DNA of 64,000 bases. It comes from Bacteroidaceae bacterium (GTDB lineage: Bacteria > Bacteroidota > Bacteroidia > Bacteroidales > Bacteroidaceae). Made by a program: the position numbers and the translations under genes. The number at the start of each line of letters is the position of its first letter. Position 1 is the stretch's first letter. Shown in pieces: positions 38,114 to 45,586 of the stretch. The DNA is taken from positions 45,244 to 109,243 of the forward strand of contig JAFZSA010000018.1 in NCBI GenBank assembly GCA_017619585.1, read 5' to 3'. The notes under the pieces were generated by a model. That model ran no database searches. It saw only the letters and a program-made list of their open reading frames with translations, and had not been told where the DNA came from.

Positions 38114-40707
38114 GATTTATGGAGTTTGTGACCCTCCCCCAAAGGGGGAGCGGGGAGGGGGCTTACGGCTAATGCGACCAATACACTCACCACAATTCCT
38201 GTTGCACCGAAGAGGAAGAAGTTGGCATCCGTAAAGAGGTACATCAGCAGTACTACCACTTCGCCGGCGATGAAGCCCGTCAGAGCCGACCAGCCCTTGA
38301 TGCGAGGCATGAAGACTGCCATTACGAAGAGACCGCCCAATCCACTTGTCAGCAATCCCAGTATGGTGTTGAAGTAATCCAGCAGCGAGGTGATGTCCCA
38401 CGTAGCCATCAGCAGGGCAATGCCCAAGCCTATCAGACCGCTGACGATGCAGGTCCAGCGTGCCACACGCAGTAGGGCTGCATCCTTGATGCTGGGACGG
38501 AAGCGCTGGATGAAGTCGACGCTGAAGGCCGTGCTGACACTATTTATGTTGCTGGAGATGGTACTCATGGTGGCTGCAAAGATAGCTGCAATCAGCAGTC
38601 CTGCTATACCTGCCGGCATCTGACTCATCATGAAGAAGGGGAAGATGGCGTCGCCTTGCTGCATGGTAATGTCCAGGCTCTGGGGGTGTGTCTTGTAGAA
38701 GGTGTAGAGTCCTGTACCTATGAAGTAGAAGGCCACAGAGATGAACACGCTCATGAATCCGTTTACCAGGATGCTACGACCTGCGCTCTTCTCGTCCTTT
38801 GTAGTCATGTAGCGTTGAATGACGGTCTGGTCGCTGGTATAGGAAATCAGGTTGTTGGCAATGCCACCGCCCAGGATGGCTACCCAGAAGGTGACACGGC
38901 GGTAGTCCCAGCTCCATACAAAGAGACGCATCTTGTCGTTATCCACTGCCATCTGCCAGGCGCCAGAGAAGCCTCCTTCTGTATTGCTCCAGAGATATAA
39001 GGCTGCGAAGATGGCTCCGCCTACCAGGATACAGCCCTGCACTACATCACCCCAGATGACGGCCTCCACACCGCCCATGGTGCAGTAGATGATGGTAACC
39101 AGGCCCATCAGCACAATGCATAGGTAGATGTCTATACCTGTTACAGCTGTCAGTGCCAATGACGGCAGATACAGCACCAGTGCCATACGTGCCACCATAA
39201 AGATGCAGAACAATGCAGATGCCATCAGGCGGGTGGCAGCATTGAAGCGTTCCTCCAGTATGGCATAGGCAGAAGCTGCCTTGCTCCGGCGGAAGTAAGG
39301 TAGGTAGTACCAGATAACGGGGAAGCCCACCAGCGGAATCATCCACAGCATGGGGTAGTAGGTCCAGTCGGTGGCGTATGCCTTGGCAGGGATGGCCATA
39401 TAGGTGATAGCGCTCAGCATGGTAGCATAGATACTGATACCAGCTGCCCACCAGGGAACACGACCGCCGCCCTTGAAGAAGTCCTCCGCTCCGTTCTCAC
39501 GTTGCATAAAGTAGATACCCATTCCCAGCATGGCCAGCAGGTAGAGGGCCAGTACGGTCCAGTTCAACCAGCCAAAGGATGTCTCGCGCTTTGTCTCTAT
39601 GCGGGAAACCTGTGCCGACCGTATGCCCGGCATTGTTTCGCCGCCGCTGTAGAACCAGCCTCCGTCAAATGGTGTTAGGGCTGCTCCGGCGCGGGCCAGT
39701 GCTGTATCACCCGGGATGGTGGTCCAGGAATCTGTGATGGTATGGTAGACTAGCACATCCTGGCGGAACTTATACCAAGCAGGTTCGTGGCGCAGGTACA
39801 GACTGTCTTGCTTGCCCTGTATGGCAGAGAGGAAGATATCATAGTCCACACCACCGAAGAACAGAATGTGGCTGTAGCCGCAGGTAGTGGCGCAAGAGCC
39901 GACAAGAGCCTGGCTGGCCCCCTCACAGCCTCCCCCGTCCCCTCCCAAGGAGGGGAGAATGGCAGGTGAGGTCTCTTGCCATTCGAGTGTTTTCAGGTTT
40001 AGTTTCAGGCCTTTTGTGTAAACAACTCCCTCTCCTTGGGAGGGGGCTGGGGGGGCTGAGTACCCTCCGAAGATGAACAGTGCCTTACCCTCGGGAGCAT
40101 TCTGAACAGCCATGCAAGGTTGCAAACGTCCCAAAAAGTTCCCCTCGCCCTTCGGAGAGGGGTTAGGGGTTAGGCCTGGAAGTTCGCATAGCTTCACCCA
40201 TTCCTTGCCGTCGGGCCAGTCCAGTGCATAGACATCCTTGTTGGGAATTCCGTCTGTCTGACCTCCTGCCACGAAAATCCTGTCTGTACCGTAGCAAGCC
40301 GCAAAGTTGTCGAGCCCTTTAGGAAGAGAGGGAAGAAGCCCCCTCTCCGCTCCCCCTTTGGGGGAGTACTCTAACTTTATGAAGCACTCATCGTCACTAC
40401 GGCACTCCCCCAAAGGGGGAGCGGGGAGGGGGCTCATTCCCCCAATATACACTGTCCCTTCCGGTACCGTTACGCTGGCACCGTAGGCTTTGGGATAGAA
40501 GACTTTCTGTCCGCCGTCGGCACAGGGGATGTCAGGGAAGTTGCAGCCTCCCCATGTTACCAGTTCTCCGTTCTGGATGCCTGCAAAGTGGCCCGATACG
40601 GCGCGTGGCATATCCTTAGCCTTGGTTACGGTAATGACGTTCTGTCCCTGGCAAAGGACCAGAAAGAAGGTAAAGAACACGAAGAATGCGGTCGTTTTCT
40701 TTATCAT
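38110..40707 (-). CDS. Fusion of NanM-like Kelch domain with SSS-family sodium symporter (probable sialic acid uptake)
   Basis: 865 residues from ATG 40707 (signal peptide MIKKTTAFFVFFTFFLVLCQG). Residues about 20-370 form a Kelch propeller with repeated GG motifs (HILFFGGVDYD, IFVAGGQTDG, LFIFGGYSAP), as in sialic-acid mutarotase NanM. From about residue 375 there is an SSS symporter with 13 or more membrane segments (FFKGGGRVPWWAAGISIYATMLSAITY, GGVEAVIWGDVVQG). Substrate is inferred from the domains and the epimerase downstream. At least five GC-rich repeat insertions lie in Kelch loops and one at the C-terminus. A good promoter lies at 40761. Confidence 0.85.
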   Translation of the reverse strand: MIKKTTAFFVFFTFFLVLCQGQNVITVTKAKDMPRAVSGHFAGIQNGELVTWGGCNFPDIPCADGGQKVFYPKAYGASVTVPEGTVYIGGMSPLPAPPLGECRSDDECFIKLEYSPKGGAERGLLPSLPKGLDNFAACYGTDRIFVAGGQTDGIPNKDVYALDWPDGKEWVKLCELPGLTPNPSPKGEGNFLGRLQPCMAVQNAPEGKALFIFGGYSAPPAPSQGEGVVYTKGLKLNLKTLEWQETSPAILPSLGGDGGGCEGASQALVGSCATTCGYSHILFFGGVDYDIFLSAIQGKQDSLYLRHEPAWYKFRQDVLVYHTITDSWTTIPGDTALARAGAALTPFDGGWFYSGGETMPGIRSAQVSRIETKRETSFGWLNWTVLALYLLAMLGMGIYFMQRENGAEDFFKGGGRVPWWAAGISIYATMLSAITYMAIPAKAYATDWTYYPMLWMIPLVGFPVIWYYLPYFRRSKAASAYAILEERFNAATRLMASALFCIFMVARMALVLYLPSLALTAVTGIDIYLCIVLMGLVTIIYCTMGGVEAVIWGDVVQGCILVGGAIFAALYLWSNTEGGFSGAWQMAVDNDKMRLFVWSWDYRRVTFWVAILGGGIANNLISYTSDQTVIQRYMTTKDEKSAGRSILVNGFMSVFISVAFYFIGTGLYTFYKTHPQSLDITMQQGDAIFPFFMMSQMPAGIAGLLIAAIFAATMSTISSNINSVSTAFSVDFIQRFRPSIKDAALLRVARWTCIVSGLIGLGIALLMATWDITSLLDYFNTILGLLTSGLGGLFVMAVFMPRIKGWSALTGFIAGEVVVLLMYLFTDANFFLFGATGIVVSVLVALAVSPLPAPPLGEGHKLHKS
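38134..38163. repeat. GC-rich palindromic repeat translated at the symporter C-terminus
   Basis: CTCCCCCAAAGGGGGAGCGG continues with GGAGGGGGCT. It encodes SPLPAPPLGEG in the last residues of the symporter. Confidence 0.92.
39918..39958. repeat. GC-rich repeat relative in the Kelch region
   Basis: CCCCTCACAGCCTCCCCCG then TCCCCTCCCAAGGAGGGGAG; encodes ILPSLGGDGGGCEG at about residues 250-263 of the fusion protein. Confidence 0.7.
40027..40061. repeat. GC-rich repeat relative in the Kelch region
   Basis: CTCCCTCTCCTTGGGAGGGG then GCTGGGGGGGCT; encodes SAPPAPSQGEG at about residues 215-227. Confidence 0.75.
40140..40176. repeat. GC-rich repeat relative in the Kelch region
   Basis: CCCCTCGCCCTTCGGAGAGG followed by GGTTAGGGGTTAGG; encodes LTPNPSPKGEGN at about residues 177-189. 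Confidence 0.75.
40337..40434. repeat. Inverted pair of GC-rich palindromic repeats in the Kelch region
   Basis: Two 31-bp copies in opposite orientation (40337-40367 and 40404-40434, one mismatch) around a 36-bp spacer, like bacterial interspersed mosaic elements. Together they encode about residues 91-123 (SPLPAPPLGE ... YSPKGGAERGLL). Confidence 0.93.
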
Positions 40708-40760
40708 GGTATTATTGCTTTTTAATATGTTTGTATTTTGCATGTATCTGTTTCTGCGTA

Positions 40761-40792
40761 CAAATGTAGTGATTTATTTTGAAAGAACCAAA
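40761..40792 (-). promoter_or_regulatory. Promoter of the Kelch-symporter operon
   Basis: Minus strand TACATTTG (40761-40768) and TTTG (40789-40792) with a 20-base spacer, 54 bases before the chosen start. Confidence 0.7.
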
Positions 40793-40804
40793 CTTCTATT
40801 CTTT

Positions 40805-40822
40805 TCTCTTTGGTGTCAAAGA
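40805..40822. repeat. Small inverted repeat in a CAAAGAGCAAAAGAACC-rich stretch
   Basis: CTCTTTG and CAAAGAG around GTGT, within DNA rich in GAACCAAAAGA motifs. A 64-codon frame covering it looks spurious. Function unknown. Confidence 0.4.
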
Positions 40823-40920
40823 GCAAAAGAACCAAAAGAGAAACCAAAAAGCGTCTTGGCTCGGGGGCCGTCAGGTTGGTTCTTGGAAGATACATGACCG
40901 GATTAGGTCATGGCCATGCC

Positions 40921-41002
40921 TGTTTCTGTTATACTTTATTTTGCTATTGAACACCAAACTAAAAAGAGGATGAAAAACGTTCTGTCCTCCATCCCCTTGA
41001 TG
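40921..41002. repeat. Direct repeat, left copy, flanking the toxin-antitoxin pair
   Basis: About 80 bases similar to 41940-42020, with an identical 20-mer TTGCTATTGAACACCAAACT (40941-40960) and a shared hairpin region ending CATCCCC. It could also act as terminator for the toxin gene. Confidence 0.85.
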
Positions 41003-41032
41003 TTTATATGATTATTTTGCTTATACCTTTTA

Positions 41033-41452
41033 TTATAAATTATTGATAATTCTTGTCTGCAAGAATTCATCAAGAGTGACGAGATTGAGATGTGGGAAAG
41101 GTGTGGTACGAAGTACGTTAAAGTGGCTGTCCTCAGATACCAAATAGTCAGCACCAGCAGCAAAAGCACAGTCCACAAACTTGTTATCGTCAGGGTCTGC
41201 AGTTATGAGTTCCATGCGGAAGTGAGGGTCTACCAGCCGCACATTCTCACGGTTAAGAATGAGCAGAACTACGTTTTCTGCTACGGTTGCCGTTATCTGC
41301 TGACCAAGAATCTCTTGGTACTCGTCAAGAATATCATTAGAAACACAAAGATCATACCGCCCATCAAGAAAAGCATCCCAAATCGGACGGTAGGGACTCT
41401 TGCGTGCAATTATCTGCAAGAGGCAATTTGTATCAATGACAACAGGATTCAT
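41033..41452 (-). CDS. PIN-domain toxin (putative ribonuclease) of a toxin-antitoxin pair
   Basis: 139 residues. The PIN acidic residues are visible: VIDTNCLLQII (Asp7), LDEYQEIL, ITADPDDNKFVDCAFA and YLVSEDSHF. It matches the Bacteroidetes subgroup annotated as PIN-family toxin, which cleaves RNA. It begins three bases after the stop of the small upstream gene, the usual antitoxin-first arrangement. The pair sits between two 80-bp direct repeats. Confidence 0.87.
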   Translation of the reverse strand: MNPVVIDTNCLLQIIARKSPYRPIWDAFLDGRYDLCVSNDILDEYQEILGQQITATVAENVVLLILNRENVRLVDPHFRMELITADPDDNKFVDCAFAAGADYLVSEDSHFNVLRTTPFPHLNLVTLDEFLQTRIINNL

Positions 41453-41455
41453 CTG

Positions 41456-41677
41456 CTACTTCTTGTATGGAGTGCGGAAATGTGAGCCACGGAGTTCATT
41501 CTGACGCTTCTCGTCAAACTGACCACTTTCCCAAAGCTGATCCATCTCGTCATCTACCTGCTTGGCATAGAAAGCGGCAAGTTGTTTTCTCAGTTGCTCC
41601 AAGCCCATAGCAGACTTGATGTGCGACACAAGGTTGAACACATGTATTTGTGCAGGACTAAAAGTTATAGTTTCCAT
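41456..41677 (-). CDS. Probable antitoxin of the PIN pair
   Basis: 73 residues, charged, mostly helical (FNLVSHIKSAMGLEQLRKQLAAFYAKQVDDEMDQLW), ending in basic RGSHFRTPYKK. It has no ribbon-helix-helix or AbrB motif that I can recognise, but small proteins of this kind precede PIN toxins in related genomes. Position, size and coupling support the antitoxin role. Its promoter and a tandem-repeat array lie directly upstream. Confidence 0.72.
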   Translation of the reverse strand: METITFSPAQIHVFNLVSHIKSAMGLEQLRKQLAAFYAKQVDDEMDQLWESGQFDEKRQNELRGSHFRTPYKK

Positions 41678-41704
41678 AATTGTCTTTTTACTTGTTTACA
41701 GGGG

Positions 41705-41735
41705 CAAAATTACGAATAAGTGAGAGAAGAACAAA
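41705..41735 (-). promoter_or_regulatory. Promoter of the toxin-antitoxin pair
   Basis: Minus strand TAATTTTG (41705-41712) with TTTG (41732-41735) at a 19-base spacing; surrounding bases match the BspA-like promoter region. Confidence 0.65.
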
Positions 41736-41832
41736 AGAAAAACTCGTTTTTTTTCGAACCGATGGAGTAGCGAGAGAAGAGTCAAACTTGTTGGTACTAT
41801 CCCGAACAATAGATGGAGCTAGTACTCTTACC

Positions 41833-41914
41833 AGAGTACTCCAGTACTTTAACGTGAGTACTCCAGTACTTCAACGAGAGTACTCGAGTATTTTAAGCAG
41901 AGTACTGGAGTTAA
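41833..41914. repeat. 22-bp tandem array rich in AGTACT
   Basis: Three full units and one partial unit of AGAGTACTCCAGTACTTTAA plus two bases (41833, 41855, 41877, 41899). Each has AGTACT palindromes. It lies 100 bp upstream of the antitoxin promoter. Confidence 0.85.
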
Positions 41915-41939
41915 TCAGGAACAGTTCATGAACAATGTC

Positions 41940-42020
41940 TGTTTCTATTCTATATTTTGCTATTGAACACCAAACTATAAGGGGATGAAGAACGTTCTAT
42001 TCTTCATCCCCTATTGACAT
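41940..42020. repeat. Direct repeat, right copy, flanking the toxin-antitoxin pair
   Basis: Matches 40921-41002, sharing an identical 20-mer at 41957-41976. Confidence 0.85.
41981..42011 (-). terminator. Terminator hairpin after the GLUG protein gene
   Basis: Perfect 12-bp arms GGGGATGAAGAA and TTCTTCATCCCC with a seven-base loop, 25 bases beyond the minus-strand stop; it is part of the right direct repeat. Confidence 0.75.
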
Positions 42021-42035
42021 CATATCAGTATAGAT

Positions 42036-45000
42036 TTATTGAACCAGTACCTTCTTGCCGTTTACAATATACAGACCCTTACTGGGCTTCTGCACCTTGC
42101 GACCACTGAGGTCGTACCATACGGCTTTACCTTCCCCCTCGGGGGAAACGAGGGGGGCTCTTATTCCGTCCGGATCAGATGTACTAAAAACAAGCAACAT
42201 CGGACAATTCCTATCCGGATCTTGTACCCACACGGTTTCTGTGCGACCAGCTTGCAATGTTGTGGCTATAGTACCATCGGAGAGTTGACTATCTGTTGCC
42301 TGTGAGCCCTGAATGTAGCCGAAGGAGTTCCGGTAGTAGCAGTTGTCTATTGCGAAACTGTTGCCTTGAATGGGACGGATAAAAGTTCCTGAATTCCCTG
42401 ATGCGCTCGGGAAGGTGCCAATGTTCAAACAGTTCCGAAGGATGGCATGATTTCCATACTCTCCGTTCACATGAGACATGATGCTGCCGGAATGTATGCC
42501 TGTTCCAAATTCTCCCGAGAAGATGCAGTCCTCTATCACAATCTCGCAATTTCTGACGTTGGGGTCATCGCAGTAGCTGGCGATGCCGCCGATGGTTCCC
42601 TGATAGTTACCATAACCTTGTACATAGATATAAGCGGATACCCAGCACTGGCTGACGGTGAGATTGCCCTGAATGTTTCCTGCCACGCCTCCGGCAGCAC
42701 AATACTGTTGCTTCAGGCTTCCTGCGACATGCAGGTTTTTAATGGTTGCATCCTTCACACACGAGAAAGGAGCGACAGTACCTTTGTCAAAAGTATAATA
42801 GCTATCAAGGTTGACGGTGAGCGTGTGGCCCAGTCCATCGAAATTTCCATGATAAGGATATTCTAAGCTTCCCACCATCGTCTGGTCGTCACCCAAGTCA
42901 ATGTCGGCCGTCATTTTGGCATTGGCTGTCGGTGTCGTCTTGACCAGCTCAGCAAAGGCTTTCCAGTCAGCAGCAGAAGCAAGAAGGTAATAGCCCTCCT
43001 CATCCTTGGAGAGACCATAGCGATAGAAGATGCTCTGTATTGGCCTGCCCGTCTTCTCGTCCTGCACCCAAACGGTCTCATCGCGGTCAGCTTGCAGGGC
43101 TGTGGCTATGGTGCCGTTGGCAAGCTGCTCATCGGTAACCTGTGTTCCCTGCTTGACATACAGACCATTCAAATAGTAGCAATTGGAGATATTCTCAACA
43201 GTGCCGTAGCCAGCATGGCGCAGCAAAGTAACATTAGTGTTGTTATTATTAAGGTCAAATGTTGCCGTCAGGAGGCAGTTGGTAGCAGTGGCAGTGCCGC
43301 CAACTTCGGTGAAGCCTACTAAGCCGCCGCAACCATCTTTTTCTGTGGTGGTTATGCTACCGTCGAACATGCAGTCCTGAAGGGTCAGGTTGCCTTTATA
43401 ATTGCAACCTATGATACCGCCGTAGGTATCAGCGGTAGCACTGACTTTGTTGGCAGTAATGACTACAGAACTATAGCATTTTTCGATGAGACATGTTCCT
43501 TCAGTCCAACTGACGATGCCTCCACCTGTTTGGGCTGTAGTCGTCAATGAGCCTGTGACATGCAGATTTCTGATAGTGGCATTGGTAATAAAGCGGAACG
43601 GTGCGGCACGGGTTATGTTGACATCATAGTTGACATTGAGCGTATGACCGCCACCGTCAAACGTTCCCTGATAAGGATGTTCTTCTGTGCCCGCCATCGT
43701 CTGGTCATCGCCCAAGTCAATGTCCTCAGTCATCTTGACATTGGCTGTAGGCTCGGCCTTGACTATTTCGGCGAAGGACTTCCAGTCGTCGGCAGAGGCG
43801 ATGAGGTAGTTGCCCTCCTCATCTTTGGCAAGGCCTGGAGCAGGCTCATTGGCAACGAACTGGACGGTGATGGTCTTAACGGAAGCCAGACTTTCAGCCA
43901 AGCTGGGACCTCCCAAGGAGAAATAACCACTCAATGTGTTACGGTCTTCCTCTGTCAGCTCATAGGTAAAATTGTCGGCCTCTGACACGCCGTCGTACAC
44001 CTTAACACTTCCGTCTGTTTTAGACATTTCGAACAGTTTCTTGCCCTCTATAGTGGAATAGCTCCATGCGTCGGCCGTCCCTTGAGAAATCAATGCCACA
44101 GTGCAGACGGCTCCAATGGCAACTTGCTGTTCCTGTGTGAAGTCGTCAGGAGTCATACCGGTCTTCAGCGTAACTTCCACATCCTCGGTGGGCTCAGGTG
44201 TTAGGTAGTCCGACAAGTGGTCGATGGTAGTGATTTCTGTGGGGAGGGTAGGAAGTGTTTCAGGGGTAAACGTTGGAAAAACAATTAAAACCCCATCAGT
44301 TTCACTGGGCAAGCTAAGGTCATTACTCTTAGCTTCTACACGATCCCACGCAATAGGATCTGTTTCTGCGATTATACAAGCAACGCAGTTATTATGGTCT
44401 ATGGGTATCTCGAATCTGTAACATCCCGTATAGGTATCGTCTGGGATTCCCTTTGTCCATTTTCCTTCGCCTCCTAAAGGCCAAGACCAAAGAACCACCT
44501 GCTCGCCTACCGTATTTACACATTTAGGATATACATAGACGGTCTTTCCCGAATTTCCAAACGCGAAATCATCGACGTAAAGGTCGCTTTGATAATGTGA
44601 TACATAGTTAATGGCGACGTATTTTGTTCCCGCAGGGAACGTGTGGGTAAATTTAGTCCAAGAAGTTGAACTTGTATTGATCTGATCCACATCATCCCAG
44701 TTGAAACTTGAAACATCTGTTGTTGTAGAAGAATAGCCCACTTTGAAACTTTCGGTATATGCACTGGAACGATAAGAAAAAGATACTTCAAAATCATCTG
44801 GAGTAATCAACTCTGGCGAGAAAAGATATTGATTATAATCTGAAGAGGCGTTATAAGAAGAAAAACTGAATCCATAATTTCCTGTTTGTTTTGCATTCTC
44901 CTTGATACCGAACCTGGCGCTGTTATTAACACTCAAATTAAGCGTTGTCCACCCATCTACAGACAAGTCGTTATCCTCAAAACCATAGCTATAAGGCAAC

Positions 45001-45407
45001 GTTTTTGGATCTCGAGTACGAATATCCTTGTCGTAGGCAATCGTGAAGGTGTCATTGCCGTTATCAACCAAATAGAGGGTATGCTCTCCTGATGGAACGT
45101 AGAATTTCTCGAAATTACCCGGGTTTGACAGGCTGTTCTGGTTGACCAAGGTAACTGGATTCGCAAAGTCCGTCCACCCGTCGGTGCAATACTGCACTCC
45201 TGTTTCATCGTTGCGGACAAACACGTAACTTGCTCCTGGAGCAGTATATGTGAGTGTCCCACTCGCATCAAAATCGAATACTTTGTTGCCAGAGGCATCA
45301 TCGGTTGCCCAACCTTCGCAGTATATTTGTGCCACAAAATTTGCCGCATTCACTCCCGTCACTATCGCAACAAGGAGCATCAATGTAATAAGTAATCTTG
45401 TTTTCAT
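42036..45407 (-). CDS. Large secreted protein with jelly-roll domain and GLUG-type repeats
   Basis: 1123 residues with a signal peptide (MKTRLLITLMLLVAIVTGVNA). Residues about 140-290 resemble a choice-of-anchor/cleaved-adhesin jelly roll (LPYSYGFEDNDLSVDGW). Two homologous blocks start near residues 524 and 799 (DEEGNYLIASADDWKSFAE, DIDLGDDQTM), each followed by GLUG-like beta-helix turns (FDGGGHTLNVNYD, NLHVTGSL). The tail (VWYDLSGRKVQKPSKGLYIV) is a sorting signal. Residues just before it (PLVSPEGEG) match a GC-rich repeat. A surface adhesin or glycan-binding role is likely but unproven. Confidence 0.8.
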   Translation of the reverse strand: MKTRLLITLMLLVAIVTGVNAANFVAQIYCEGWATDDASGNKVFDFDASGTLTYTAPGASYVFVRNDETGVQYCTDGWTDFANPVTLVNQNSLSNPGNFEKFYVPSGEHTLYLVDNGNDTFTIAYDKDIRTRDPKTLPYSYGFEDNDLSVDGWTTLNLSVNNSARFGIKENAKQTGNYGFSFSSYNASSDYNQYLFSPELITPDDFEVSFSYRSSAYTESFKVGYSSTTTDVSSFNWDDVDQINTSSTSWTKFTHTFPAGTKYVAINYVSHYQSDLYVDDFAFGNSGKTVYVYPKCVNTVGEQVVLWSWPLGGEGKWTKGIPDDTYTGCYRFEIPIDHNNCVACIIAETDPIAWDRVEAKSNDLSLPSETDGVLIVFPTFTPETLPTLPTEITTIDHLSDYLTPEPTEDVEVTLKTGMTPDDFTQEQQVAIGAVCTVALISQGTADAWSYSTIEGKKLFEMSKTDGSVKVYDGVSEADNFTYELTEEDRNTLSGYFSLGGPSLAESLASVKTITVQFVANEPAPGLAKDEEGNYLIASADDWKSFAEIVKAEPTANVKMTEDIDLGDDQTMAGTEEHPYQGTFDGGGHTLNVNYDVNITRAAPFRFITNATIRNLHVTGSLTTTAQTGGGIVSWTEGTCLIEKCYSSVVITANKVSATADTYGGIIGCNYKGNLTLQDCMFDGSITTTEKDGCGGLVGFTEVGGTATATNCLLTATFDLNNNNTNVTLLRHAGYGTVENISNCYYLNGLYVKQGTQVTDEQLANGTIATALQADRDETVWVQDEKTGRPIQSIFYRYGLSKDEEGYYLLASAADWKAFAELVKTTPTANAKMTADIDLGDDQTMVGSLEYPYHGNFDGLGHTLTVNLDSYYTFDKGTVAPFSCVKDATIKNLHVAGSLKQQYCAAGGVAGNIQGNLTVSQCWVSAYIYVQGYGNYQGTIGGIASYCDDPNVRNCEIVIEDCIFSGEFGTGIHSGSIMSHVNGEYGNHAILRNCLNIGTFPSASGNSGTFIRPIQGNSFAIDNCYYRNSFGYIQGSQATDSQLSDGTIATTLQAGRTETVWVQDPDRNCPMLLVFSTSDPDGIRAPLVSPEGEGKAVWYDLSGRKVQKPSKGLYIVNGKKVLVQ
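42133..42158. repeat. GC-rich repeat fragment translated before a sorting tail
   Basis: TCCCCCTCGGGGGAAACGAG then GGGGCT; encodes APLVSPEGEGK. Confidence 0.6.
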
Positions 45408-45441
45408 GATAATATGTTTGGTGGGATATTAGTTTCTTTGG

Positions 45442-45449
45442 CAAAGATA
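45442..45449 (-). promoter_or_regulatory. -7 element for the GLUG protein gene
   Basis: Minus strand TATCTTTG, 35 bases before the start. Confidence 0.5.
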
Positions 45450-45503
45450 AACATTATATTTATATTATAGCACAGAATCAGTGAAAAAGTTATGACTGGC
45501 AAG

Positions 45504-45532
45504 AAAAAAGGGGAACCTCAATCGGCTCCCCT
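45504..45532 (-). terminator. Terminator after the AraC-type gene
   Basis: On the minus strand AAGGGGAGCC and GGTTCCCCTT pair with one mismatch and end in TTTTTT. Confidence 0.8.
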
Positions 45533-45586
45533 TCATTGCTTATACCTTTTATTATATTGTAGTGAGAAAAAGATTAGAACTCATTG

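Noticed and set aside
40779..40973. 64-codon frame upstream of the Kelch-symporter promoter
   Set aside because: Low-complexity Lys/Asn/Gln peptide from the CAAAAGAACC-rich stretch; no start context and no family.
41833..41914. Tandem array considered as a CRISPR
   Set aside because: The units are contiguous without unique spacers and no cas genes are present.
41680..41931. 83-codon plus-strand frame over the antitoxin promoter and tandem array
   Set aside because: It covers regulatory and repeat DNA, and the repetitive C-terminal half simply reflects the 22-bp units.
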